Notes under the pieces: generated by a model
What the model was told of the DNA's origin: nothing
Databases searched by the model: none
Seen by the model: only the letters and a program-made list of their open reading frames with translations
Source of the DNA: an uncultured Kiloniellaceae bacterium
GTDB taxonomy: Bacteria > Pseudomonadota > Alphaproteobacteria > Kiloniellales > Kiloniellaceae
Reading direction: 5' to 3'
Length of the DNA: 64,000 bases
Assembly: GCA_947500035.1 (NCBI GenBank)
Contig: CANMQP010000008.1
Coordinates: 62,001 to 126,000 of the forward strand
Shown: positions 34,283 through 42,475 of the stretch, piece after piece
Numbering within the stretch: the stretch's first letter is position 1
Layout: each line of letters starts with the position of its first letter
Program-made: the position numbers and the translations under genes

Positions 34283-35248
34283 ATGAAAAAACTGATGTTG
34301 ATGACCGTTTCGGCTGCCTTTCTGGGAGCCTCCACCCTCTCGGCCTACGCACAGGACGCAGTGAAGATCGCCGAGCCCAACTGGGCGAGCGGTAGGGCCA
34401 TCGCGGGCCTGATCAAGGTGATCATCGATGACCGGCTTGGCGGAAGCTCCGAACTCGTGCCCGGCACCAACGCCGTAATCTTCAAGGCGATGGACCGCGG
34501 CAAGGGCGAAATCGACGTCCATCCCGACGTCTGGCTGCCGAACCAGGCCAACTTCACCAGTGAATATGTCGACGCCAAAGACTCTGTCGCACTCAGCAAG
34601 AATTCCTATGCGGGCCGGGCCGGTTTCTGTATGTCGAAAGACTTCAGCGAGAAGCACAACATCAAGTCGATCTTCGACCTCGCGACCCCGGAAGCCGCCG
34701 CTCTGACCGATCGTGACGGCGACGGCAGCGGCGACATCTGGGTCGGCGCACCGGGCTGGGCCTCGACCAAAGCCAACCTGGTCAAGGTGCGCGATTACGG
34801 CGTCACCAATTTCTTCAATCCGATCCAGGCCGAAGAAGAAATCGCCACCGCCTCGATCCGCGATTCCATCAACAAGGGTGAAGGCTACGCCTTCTACTGC
34901 TACGCCCCGCACTACAACTGGTTCATCTTCGATATGGTGATGCTGGAAGAGCCCGCCTTCGAGGAAGACAAGTACAAGATGGTGCAGCCGGCGGAAGATC
35001 CGAACTGGTTCGACAACTCCAAGATCACGACCGGCGACAAGGAAAAGTCGATCCATGTCGCCTACTCGAAATCCCTGGAAAGCCGGGTCCCTGCCATTGC
35101 CGAGTTCCTGTCCAATATCGCGCTCGATACCGAGACGGTGAACGGCTGGACCCACGAGATCGTGGTCAAGAAGCGCGACAGCCAGGAGGTGGCCCGCGAG
35201 TGGATCGCGGCGAATTCCGACCGCGTGGACGGCTGGCTCGGCCTGTAA
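34283..35248 (+). CDS. Glycine betaine/proline-type ABC substrate-binding protein (OpuAC)
   Basis: The 321-residue periplasmic protein has a signal peptide (MKKLMLMTVSAAFLGASTLSAYA). The mature domain begins DAVKIAEPNWASGRAIAGLIKVII and has VPGTNAVIFKAMDRGKGEIDVHPDVWLPNQANF. The class usually binds glycine betaine, proline, choline, or related zwitterions. Aromatic residues (Trp) in the EPNW and PDVW segments are the usual cation-pi box. The start at 34283 has GGAGAGAGACC upstream; 34193 is upstream of the promoter repeats and unlikely. First gene of the operon. Confidence 0.9.
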   Translation: MKKLMLMTVSAAFLGASTLSAYAQDAVKIAEPNWASGRAIAGLIKVIIDDRLGGSSELVPGTNAVIFKAMDRGKGEIDVHPDVWLPNQANFTSEYVDAKDSVALSKNSYAGRAGFCMSKDFSEKHNIKSIFDLATPEAAALTDRDGDGSGDIWVGAPGWASTKANLVKVRDYGVTNFFNPIQAEEEIATASIRDSINKGEGYAFYCYAPHYNWFIFDMVMLEEPAFEEDKYKMVQPAEDPNWFDNSKITTGDKEKSIHVAYSKSLESRVPAIAEFLSNIALDTETVNGWTHEIVVKKRDSQEVAREWIAANSDRVDGWLGL

Positions 35249-35279
35249 GGCCTTCTCCAAGCGGACGCCCTGCACTCTG

Positions 35280-35314
35280 CCCGTTGGCGCAGGAAACAAG
35301 CCTGTGCCAACGGG
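35280..35314 (+). repeat. Long hairpin between binding-protein and ATPase genes
   Basis: Positions 35280-35293 and 35301-35314 form a 14-bp stem with one G-U pair and a 7-nt loop. There is no U-run, so it is not a strong terminator. Hairpins in this position often stabilise the binding-protein transcript and lower downstream expression. Confidence 0.7.
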
Positions 35315-35374
35315 AGCCTTTCGGGGACTCCCACAGTCCAAAACCACAGCTAAGACTACTGCGGATGACAGATC

Positions 35375-36445
35375 ATGTCTGAGACGTCGACGAGTGATGT
35401 CGCGATTGAGATTTCCGGTGTCTGGAAGATTTTCGGGAACGCGCCTGAAGAAGCGCTGGAAGCCGTGCGCAAAGACGGGCTTTCAAAAGCGGAGGTGCTG
35501 GAGAAGTACGATGCCGTGGTCGGGGTCTCGGACGTCAGCTTCTCCGTGAAGCGCGGTGAGATCTTCTGTGTCATGGGCCTGTCAGGCAGCGGCAAGTCAA
35601 CCCTGGTCCGGCACATCAACCGGCTTCTGGCGCCCACTGCAGGCAAGATCCTGGTCGGCGGCGAAGATGTCATGGCCATGAACGAAGAGGCCCTGCGCGA
35701 GCTGCGCAACCGGCATATCGCCATGGTGTTTCAGGATTTCGGCCTGATGCCGCACCGCTCCGTGCGCGACAACGTCGCCATGGCCCTGGAGATCCGGGGT
35801 ATCGCCCAGAACCCGCGCTGGGCGGCCGCGGACCGGGCGCTGGAGATGGTCGAACTGGCCGACTGGCGCGACAAGTTCGCCCACGAGCTTTCCGGCGGCA
35901 TGCAACAGCGAGTCGGCCTGGCCCGCGCCATCGCCGCCGATGCCGAAGTCCTGCTGATGGATGAACCCTTCAGCGCGCTGGATCCGCTGATCCGCCGGCA
36001 GCTTCAGGAAGAATTCATGAAACTGGCGGCGATCATGAAGAAGACCACCGTCTTCATCACCCACGATCTGGACGAAGCTGTGCGGATCGGCGACCGCATC
36101 GCGATCATGCGCGACGGCGTGGTGGTGCAGATCGGAACGCCGGAAGAAATCGTCATGAAGCCGGCCGACGACTATGTCTCGGACTTCGTCGCGGGCATCT
36201 CGCGCCTCAATCTGATCCAGGCCCATTCCCTGATGCAGCCGGTCGCGGCTTATGAGCAGGCCCATGGCGCACTGCCCGCGAATGCGGCGGTGATGACGGA
36301 AGACACGACCCTGAACCGCCTGATCGCCGAAGCCGTGCGCAAGGACGGCCCGATCGTCATCCAGGACAACGACGCCAGGACCCTTGGCGTGGTCTCCAAG
36401 AACGAATTGCTCGCCGGTGTGGTCGCGGGGGTGGAAGCGGCATGA
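35375..36445 (+). CDS. Betaine-type ABC transporter ATPase (ProV/ChoV class)
   Basis: The 356-residue ATPase has Walker A GLSGSGKST, Q-loop MVFQDFGLMPHRSV, signature LSGGMQQR, Walker B VLLMDEPFSALDPLIR and H-loop ITHDLDEAVR. The FGNAPEEALEAVRKDGLSKAEVLEKYDAVVGV insertion after the first strand is standard for ProV-type ATPases. The C-terminal part (about 290-356) is a CBS-like region (TTLNRLIAEAVRKDGPIVIQDNDARTLGVVSK). It ends overlapping the permease start by 4 bp. Confidence 0.92.
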   Translation: MSETSTSDVAIEISGVWKIFGNAPEEALEAVRKDGLSKAEVLEKYDAVVGVSDVSFSVKRGEIFCVMGLSGSGKSTLVRHINRLLAPTAGKILVGGEDVMAMNEEALRELRNRHIAMVFQDFGLMPHRSVRDNVAMALEIRGIAQNPRWAAADRALEMVELADWRDKFAHELSGGMQQRVGLARAIAADAEVLLMDEPFSALDPLIRRQLQEEFMKLAAIMKKTTVFITHDLDEAVRIGDRIAIMRDGVVVQIGTPEEIVMKPADDYVSDFVAGISRLNLIQAHSLMQPVAAYEQAHGALPANAAVMTEDTTLNRLIAEAVRKDGPIVIQDNDARTLGVVSKNELLAGVVAGVEAA

Positions 36446-37956
36446 ATATCGCAACCAAAGATCCGAATTTGAGCGACGCCGGCCACGGCAAACTCATCGA
36501 GGAGTTCGCGGTCACCAATACGGACTACTACGAGCGGCAGTTCAAAGCGATCGGCGACAGCACGCGCTTCACGCTGACCTTCAACCTGGCCGCGGCCCTG
36601 CTCGGTCCGGTCTGGTTCGGCGCGCGCAATCTCTGGAAATGGTTCCTGCCCTTCGTGGCGGTCGAGACCTTTGCCGTGGTGCAGATCACCCGCGGGCTTT
36701 GGGGCGATCTGGCCGCACCCTTCCTGCGGCGCCTGGACGGGATCGAAAAGACCCTCGAGTTGCGCCGCGGGCAGCTCGAAGCAGCCCGGGAGAACGCACC
36801 GGACAAAGTCGCGACCTTCGAGAACGCGATTGCATCGCTGGAACGCGCCGTCGAAGGCATCAAGGCCGAAGCTCAGGCCGCGGAGGAGACCGCGGTCTGG
36901 CTGATCCTGGGCGGCCTGACGGTGCTGGTTCTGGTGAAGATTTTCCAGGGGGTCATCGCGAACCCGGCCTTCGAGAAGCGCTTCACCCTCTGGCGCTCGG
37001 ACCGGACGCTGCGCGCCGGCCTTCACCCCATGCAGATGGCAGCCAGCGCCAGCCTTGCGCTCCTGACCTACGTGGCCTGCGCCTTCAAGTTCGGCTTCCC
37101 CTCGCAGATCGAATTCCTGAACGGCTTTCCCACGGACCCCGCCTATCAGGTCACGACGGCCGATGGGATCAAGGCCTGGATGGCGTCGGCGGCGATCAGC
37201 ACGGAATTCTTCTTCGATGCGCTCAGCTTCGGCATCAAGTCGATCCTGGATGCGCTGGAAATCCTCTTCGTGGAGACGCCCTGGCCGGTCATGGGCGGCT
37301 TCATCATCCTCATGACCGGCTTGTCGGCGGGGTGGCGCACGGCGATCTTCGCCACCGCCGCCCTCGCCTATCTGGGCTACCTGGGCTTCTGGGAAAAGTC
37401 TATGACGACGCTCGCGCTGCTGGGCACGGCGGCCTGTATCAGCATCGCCCTGGGCATTCCGCTCGGCATCGTCTGCGCGCGCAATCAGCGGCTCTATGCC
37501 TTCGTGCGGCCGGTCCTCGACTTCATGCAGACCATGCCCGCCTTCGTCTACCTGATCCCGGTGATCGCCTTCTTCGGCACCGGCAAGCCCGCCGCCATCG
37601 TGGCCACCATGATCTTCGGCAGTTCGCCTGTGGTGCGCCTGACGGTGCTGGGCCTGCGCGGCGTGCCGAAGTCCGTCCGTGAAGCGGCCACCGCCTTCGG
37701 CGCTTCCAAGAGTTACCTGCTCTGGAAGGTCGATCTGCCCCTGGCGGCCCCTTCGATCATGGCCGGGATCAATCAGACCATCATGCTCAGTCTGGCGATG
37801 GTGGTGATCGCCTCGCTGATCGGCGCCAAGGGCCTGGGCGAAGATGTCTTGGAGGCCCTGCAATATGCGTCGGAAGGGCAAGGTATTCTGGCCGGTCTGG
37901 CCATTCTCTTCTGCGCGATGATTCTGGACCGCATTATTCAGGGCCGGCGCCGCTAG
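36442..37956 (+). CDS. Betaine-type ABC transporter permease with N-terminal extension
   Basis: The 504-residue permease is far longer than ProW-type (about 280-350). The C-terminal half (about 320-504) is a standard channel domain with IALGIPLGIVCARNQ, MQTMPAFVYLIPVIAFFGTG and the EAA loop VREAATAFGASKSYLLWKVDLPLAAPSI. The N-terminal part has YYERQFKAIG (29-38) and FNLAAALLGPVWFGARNLWKW (resembling DUF2628). A charged likely coiled-coil follows (about 96-150), then further membrane helices. The N-terminal part may gate or anchor the transporter; this is inference. It is translationally coupled to the ATPase gene. Confidence 0.88.
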   Translation: MNIATKDPNLSDAGHGKLIEEFAVTNTDYYERQFKAIGDSTRFTLTFNLAAALLGPVWFGARNLWKWFLPFVAVETFAVVQITRGLWGDLAAPFLRRLDGIEKTLELRRGQLEAARENAPDKVATFENAIASLERAVEGIKAEAQAAEETAVWLILGGLTVLVLVKIFQGVIANPAFEKRFTLWRSDRTLRAGLHPMQMAASASLALLTYVACAFKFGFPSQIEFLNGFPTDPAYQVTTADGIKAWMASAAISTEFFFDALSFGIKSILDALEILFVETPWPVMGGFIILMTGLSAGWRTAIFATAALAYLGYLGFWEKSMTTLALLGTAACISIALGIPLGIVCARNQRLYAFVRPVLDFMQTMPAFVYLIPVIAFFGTGKPAAIVATMIFGSSPVVRLTVLGLRGVPKSVREAATAFGASKSYLLWKVDLPLAAPSIMAGINQTIMLSLAMVVIASLIGAKGLGEDVLEALQYASEGQGILAGLAILFCAMILDRIIQGRRR

Positions 37957-37994
37957 CCCCCTTACACAAGAAACGCAAATACAAGGAAACGCCG

Positions 37995-38336
37995 ATGACC
38001 GTGACAGTCGCCCTGCTGATCAAATACGAAAACGACAAGAAAGCCGAAATGCTCGACACGCCGAGCGACCGGGCCGCCGTCTCCCGAAAGGCGGTCGCCG
38101 CCATGGGCGGCCGCCTGATCGAGGCCTACGGTTCCGTGGGCGAATACGACATGCTCTTTATCTACGAAATGCCGGATATGGCCGCCGTCGCCGCCAACAT
38201 GAATCTAGCCGAGGCCACCGGCATGGCGAAGTATCACAAGATCATTCCGCTCATGAGCAACGACGACTTTATCACGGCCCAGAAAAAAGCCGGCGAACTG
38301 CGCGACAGCTACAGCGCGGTCGCAGCCGCGGAATGA
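37995..38336 (+). CDS. GYD domain protein
   Basis: The 113-residue protein has a GYD-family domain: AAMGGRLIEAYGSVGEYDMLFIYEMPDMAAVAA (about 36-68) includes the GxYD-like motif. GYD proteins are small, soluble and dimeric with an unassigned enzymatic role. It lies 38 bp after the permease and its stop overlaps the start of the amidohydrolase (ATGA), so it belongs to the operon. Confidence 0.82.
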   Translation: MTVTVALLIKYENDKKAEMLDTPSDRAAVSRKAVAAMGGRLIEAYGSVGEYDMLFIYEMPDMAAVAANMNLAEATGMAKYHKIIPLMSNDDFITAQKKAGELRDSYSAVAAAE

Positions 38337-39967
38337 GCGAAGAGGCAAAGAGCCGCCTGTTCTACGGCGGTCCGATCGTCACGATGGACGACGACGCGCC
38401 CATGCCCGAGGCTGTCGTTACAAGGGCCGGCAAGATCCACTTCGCGGGCGCGCTCGAAGAGGCCCGAACGGTGGCCGGATCTGATGTGACAGAGGTCGAT
38501 CTGGCCGGACGCACGCTGCTGCCCGGCCTGATCGACGCCCATTCCCACATTCTCTGGGCAGCCAAGACCCGCGGGGCTCCGGTCGTGGATGTACGGGCCG
38601 AGACGGTCCCCACTTACAGGGCCCTGCTGGCCAAGATCCGCCGCCGGGTGGCAGCCGCCAAGCCGGGTGAGCATCTGATCTTCTTCGGGCTCGATGCGCA
38701 GCTGCATCCGGATATGGAGCAGCCGACCCGCGCGCAGCTCGACGAGATCGCGCCGGACAACCCCATCGGCATCCAGACCTCGAACTGCCACGCCCTCTTT
38801 ATGAATTCGCGGGGCTTCGAGGCCTGCGGCATCGATGAAACGACCGAGACGCCGACCGGCAGCATCATCGAACGCGACGACGCAGGCCGCCCGAGCGGTA
38901 AGATCGCGGAGGCCATCACCTGGCGCGCGCTGGAAGTCTTCTACGATGCCTGGGGCGATGACCGCTTGAGCGAAGAATTTCACGCTTCGATCCGGGATTT
39001 CATCCAAAACGGCATCACGACGGTCACCGAACACCTCTACCTGCCGCACTACAAAGCCTATTACCTCAGCGCCCTGAAACAGGGCCTGCCCATGCCGCGC
39101 GTCGCAGCCTACCAGCAGGCCGTAACCGCCGACATGCAGGTCGAGAAGCTGAACATCGGCGAGGACCGCCTCTGGATGGCCGGGGTCAAGATTCACGCCG
39201 ACGGTTCACCCTTTATCGGCAACATCTGGCTGACCGAGCCCTATCTCGACACGCCGATCACCCTGGAACGCATGGACCTGAAGCCGGGTCACACGGGCAG
39301 CTTGAACTATCCCCAGGACTACTTCGAGAAAATGGCGCGGACCTACTTCGGCCAGGGCTGGCGCATGTCGATTCACACGCAGGGCGACCGCACCATCGAT
39401 ATGGTCCTGGATCTGGTCGAGGACATTCTGGCAAAAAACCCGCGCGAAGATCACCGCTTCCGGCTGGAACACTGCGCGCTGATGCGCTGCGACCAGATCG
39501 AACGCGCCCAGAAGCTCGGTGTGCTCTGCAGCTTCTTCATCAATCACATCACCCATTGGGGCGCCCCCATCGAGGATGCGCTCTTCGGACCGGAGCGCGC
39601 GGCGCACTACATGCCCGCCGGCTCCGCCCGGGACGCCGGCATGAGGATCAGCCTGCACGCCGACACCCCGATGACCGACCCTTCCTGCCTGGAACTGATG
39701 AAGGCCGCCACGACGCGGCTGGCCGGGGACGGGCGATGCCTGGGCGAGAGTGAACGCCTCGACAGCCTCTCGGCCTTGAAGGCGGTCACCATCGATGCGG
39801 CCTATCAGATCGGCATGGAAGACAGGCTCGGTTCGATCAAAGCGGGCAAGCACGCGGACCTTGTGATCCTGGAACGCAACCCCCTGGAGACTCCACATCT
39901 GGAGCTCGCGGACATCGGGATCGCGGCCACCTATCTGGCCGGCGAATGCGTCTGGACCAATGCCTGA
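38333..39967 (+). CDS. Amidohydrolase family 3 (YtcJ-like) metal-dependent hydrolase
   Basis: The 544-residue enzyme has the amidohydrolase fold. Metal-binding motifs are HSH (His70, His72 in DAHSHILW), MSIHTQGD with a later His, LEHCAL and the conserved HADTPMTDPS Asp near residue 440. It hydrolyses an amide, ester or imide bond, with the substrate unknown. Its operon with a betaine-type importer suggests a zwitterion or amide taken up from outside. The GTPase gene begins 8 bp before its stop codon. Confidence 0.88.
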   Translation: MSEEAKSRLFYGGPIVTMDDDAPMPEAVVTRAGKIHFAGALEEARTVAGSDVTEVDLAGRTLLPGLIDAHSHILWAAKTRGAPVVDVRAETVPTYRALLAKIRRRVAAAKPGEHLIFFGLDAQLHPDMEQPTRAQLDEIAPDNPIGIQTSNCHALFMNSRGFEACGIDETTETPTGSIIERDDAGRPSGKIAEAITWRALEVFYDAWGDDRLSEEFHASIRDFIQNGITTVTEHLYLPHYKAYYLSALKQGLPMPRVAAYQQAVTADMQVEKLNIGEDRLWMAGVKIHADGSPFIGNIWLTEPYLDTPITLERMDLKPGHTGSLNYPQDYFEKMARTYFGQGWRMSIHTQGDRTIDMVLDLVEDILAKNPREDHRFRLEHCALMRCDQIERAQKLGVLCSFFINHITHWGAPIEDALFGPERAAHYMPAGSARDAGMRISLHADTPMTDPSCLELMKAATTRLAGDGRCLGESERLDSLSALKAVTIDAAYQIGMEDRLGSIKAGKHADLVILERNPLETPHLELADIGIAATYLAGECVWTNA

Positions 39968-40922
39968 AGCTGCGGCACGCGTTCCTCTGATCACAATCGG
40001 CGGCTTTCTGGGCGCCGGAAAGACGACTCTCGTCAATCAGATCCTGGAACAGGCCGCCGGGCAGCGGATCGTGGTTTTCGTCAACGATTTCGGCGCGATC
40101 AATATCGATTACGAACTGATCCAAACCCGAGACACCGACCGGATATCCCTCAAGAACGGCTGTGTCTGCTGTTCGCTGAACGACGATCTTGTGGAGTCCG
40201 TCGCGGGTTTCGTCAAACAGCCGGCGCCACCCGATGCCATTGTCATTGAAGCCAGCGGTATCGCCGACCCGCGCGCCCTCGACAGCTCGCTTACCATGCT
40301 CGAAACCGCAGGCATGGTCAGATCGGATGCAAAGCTCTACGTGCTGGACGCGGCCAATTTCCAGGATCTGGAATTCGACGACGCCGAAACCATCATCGAT
40401 CACGCCGCCGTCAACGATATCGTGCTGATGAACAAGTCCGATCTGGTCCGGCCGGAAGCGCGCGGAAAAATCCATGACCTGCTGTCCGAGGCAGCGCCCT
40501 ACAGCCAACTGGTCGAAACGGTGAACTGTGACATCGCCATCGATATGGTTTTCGGTGCCGCACCGGTGTCGAATAAGGCTGCAAAGCCGTCAAGCAGCGC
40601 GTTGCAGACACCGCAGCACGCGAAGACCTATCAGTCCTGGTCGTGCGAATTCCACGGCCTGTTGGACCGGGAAAAATTCGAGGTCTTTGCCATGTCGTTG
40701 CCAGGCAAGTGCCTGCGCGCCAAGGGCATTCTGCGTTTCAGCGACGCCCCCGACGAACCGCAGCTCTTCAACCTTGTCGGCTATCGCGCCACCATGGAAC
40801 CAAAGGTCCAGACCGAAGCCAGCGCCCTCATCCGTTTTGTCGTGATCGGCCTCGCCGAGACATTCGACGCTGCGGCATTGGAAGCGTCTTTCGCACAGGT
40901 GGTGACTGAAAAGACATGCTAG
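39960..40922 (+). CDS. COG0523 (CobW/G3E) GTPase, putative metal chaperone
   Basis: The 320-residue GTPase has Walker A GGFLGAGKTT (14-23), the metal motif GCVCC (67-71), IEASGIADP (switch II region), and NKSDL (the guanine-specificity motif). The C-terminal domain (about 225-315) is the CobW C-terminal domain with SLPGKCLRAKGILRF. COG0523 proteins insert or deliver zinc, cobalt or other metals into enzymes. The overlap with the amidohydrolase gene suggests that the hydrolase is the client. This is inference; the client metal is unknown. Confidence 0.9.
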   Translation: MPEAAARVPLITIGGFLGAGKTTLVNQILEQAAGQRIVVFVNDFGAINIDYELIQTRDTDRISLKNGCVCCSLNDDLVESVAGFVKQPAPPDAIVIEASGIADPRALDSSLTMLETAGMVRSDAKLYVLDAANFQDLEFDDAETIIDHAAVNDIVLMNKSDLVRPEARGKIHDLLSEAAPYSQLVETVNCDIAIDMVFGAAPVSNKAAKPSSSALQTPQHAKTYQSWSCEFHGLLDREKFEVFAMSLPGKCLRAKGILRFSDAPDEPQLFNLVGYRATMEPKVQTEASALIRFVVIGLAETFDAAALEASFAQVVTEKTC

Positions 40923-40944
40923 TAGGAGTGCTGACCTTACTCCC

Positions 40945-41685
40945 CTAATCACCTGGTATCTTTGAACGAAGAGCGCCAGGATACAGAAGACGCATGGCGT
41001 TAAAGCCGTCCGCGGTCGTCCAGTCGGGACAATTCGCCAATACCGTAACAGCGTTGATCGCTTCGTTTTGTGCCACGAGGTATCCGATTTCATCAAGGAC
41101 ATAAGACGGTAGTTCTCTGATCCTACGTCGCAGCTTTGCCTCTGCGAGCGCCTCTAAACTCTGTCCTCCGCCGGTCCAAAGTCGGCATTGAACCATCACT
41201 GGGCCGATCAGATCCGTCCAGATGTAGTTGTCTTGCAAACGCTTTGCATAACCAAGCTCATGCAGCAGGTTCAGGATGCCTGCAAAATCTTCATGAACCG
41301 AAAAGGCGACCCGGGAGCTACTGACTCCGTGAAAATCGACAGCACGTTCTATAAAGGCGGCAAGAACCCAGTCGATATCCGGCTTACCCTCAAAACTCTG
41401 CTCGGCCATTTCACGGATTTGATTACGCGTGACAAGAAAGCGCGCAGCTGCAGAAGAAGCAGGCTTCGAAGGATCTGATGAACAGGTCTCCATGATATCC
41501 CACCGAAGGAGCAAATCCAAAGTGTCCTCAGACCAAGTTTGGCAGTCATGCTCTATAGTGAGGCCCTTGAGATCGGTATATTCGGAAGCGTTGGAATTCC
41601 CATACACGCGTGCCAGTTCATTGGCCAACCAGACAAGCATTTCCACGCAGGCCTGATGCTCAAGTTGGACAATATTTTTCGACAT
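40945..41685 (-). CDS. Hypothetical protein, no recognised family
   Basis: The 246-residue protein (MSKNIVQLEHQACVEMLVWLANELARVYG...) is rich in Cys and Trp and has no signal peptide, membrane helix or known motif. Predicted features are mixed helices, with ITxxR-like segments absent. The region IRELPSYVLDEIGYLVAQNEAI near residue 190 is helical. GC is slightly lower than for its neighbours, and it lies alone between the GTPase and the CGNR regulator. It could be a recently acquired gene. I cannot assign a function. Confidence 0.6.
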   Translation of the reverse strand: MSKNIVQLEHQACVEMLVWLANELARVYGNSNASEYTDLKGLTIEHDCQTWSEDTLDLLLRWDIMETCSSDPSKPASSAAARFLVTRNQIREMAEQSFEGKPDIDWVLAAFIERAVDFHGVSSSRVAFSVHEDFAGILNLLHELGYAKRLQDNYIWTDLIGPVMVQCRLWTGGGQSLEALAEAKLRRRIRELPSYVLDEIGYLVAQNEAINAVTVLANCPDWTTADGFNAMRLLYPGALRSKIPGD

Positions 41686-41728
41686 TTTTCGTCATTCCCC
41701 CACCAGACCTCTTACGGCTATCTGGCTC

Positions 41729-42349
41729 TTATGTCTCAACCCGCTGCCGCTCGGCAAAGCGCTGCACCTTGGCGCGGTTGCCACAAGCACGCATGGAGCA
41801 CCAGCGGCGGCGGCCGCCTTTGGAGCGGTCCAGGTAGAGCCAAGAGCAGCGGTCGCAGTTTTTAAGGCGCCGCAGGTCGTCGCTCAACAGCAAGTCGTTG
41901 GCCAGAAGCCCGATACGCAGCAGGATCGTATCGAGCTCCCCGTCCTCAAGTTCGATCGATCGCGTGAAACCTGACGGACGTCTCTTCAGATGACTCGCCG
42001 CAAGGCACTGCGTCATCTGTGACGTGATCGCCTGCCAGCTTTCCTCCGGAACGACGCCATCTGTGGCAAGCGCCATCAGGCACGAGTGCAAAGCCTCTCG
42101 GAAGCACAGGGACTGCTTGAGCGCAAAAAAAGCTTCGTCCGGCGAGGCCTTCGCCAGCCGGCGCAGGGATGCGGTCTCGCGCGCAGTGAGCAGCCCAGCC
42201 AGCTCCGCCCAGTCCGCGAGCACCTCATAGCTGACCATGCGTTCTAAATCCCGGCTCTTGCCGCCCCCGCCTGCGGTATTGACGAAGTCGAGGCAGCCAT
42301 GGCCACCGATCAGGTCTTCCGCCGTCAGGCTGGCCGCTCCGCTCTCCAT
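41729..42349 (-). CDS. CGNR zinc-finger (ABATE) transcription regulator
   Basis: The 206-residue protein has an N-terminal ABATE domain (from GGHGCLDFVNTAG). The C-terminal zinc finger CDRCSWLYLDRSKGGRRRWCSMRACGNRAK carries the CGNR motif and four Cys. CGNR proteins are putative DNA-binding regulators. The start at 42349 is used instead of 42379 to match the domain; the alternative adds ten residues. It is divergent from an alpha/beta hydrolase, and the shared gap carries two inverted-repeat operators. It likely regulates that hydrolase gene and itself. Confidence 0.85.
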   Translation of the reverse strand: MESGAASLTAEDLIGGHGCLDFVNTAGGGGKSRDLERMVSYEVLADWAELAGLLTARETASLRRLAKASPDEAFFALKQSLCFREALHSCLMALATDGVVPEESWQAITSQMTQCLAASHLKRRPSGFTRSIELEDGELDTILLRIGLLANDLLLSDDLRRLKNCDRCSWLYLDRSKGGRRRWCSMRACGNRAKVQRFAERQRVET

Positions 42350-42377
42350 GTCCCAAGACCTCTCACTTAACAGTCGC

Positions 42378-42461
42378 AACTAACCTTCTTGACTATTTTT
42401 AATAGTTAGTTTACCGAGTCAGTTACGTCAACTAACCTCTTTAGATTGATTTAACAGTTAG
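42378..42461. promoter_or_regulatory. Two operator-like inverted repeats, 52 bp apart, between CGNR regulator and hydrolase
   Basis: AACTAACC occurs at 42378-42385 and 42430-42437. Each is followed about 20 bp later by an inverted GTTAG half-site (42405-42411 and 42457-42461). Both pairs repeat with the same 52-bp period, about five helical turns. The region separates the divergent CGNR regulator (start 42349) and hydrolase (start 42476). Confidence 0.6.
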
Positions 42462-42475
42462 ATCAGGAGTTTGTC

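Noticed and set aside
36250-37881. A 543-codon minus-strand frame over the ATPase/permease genes
   Set aside because: The composition (His-, Asp-, Gln- and Arg-rich) is that of a shadow frame, and it is opposite well-supported transporter genes.
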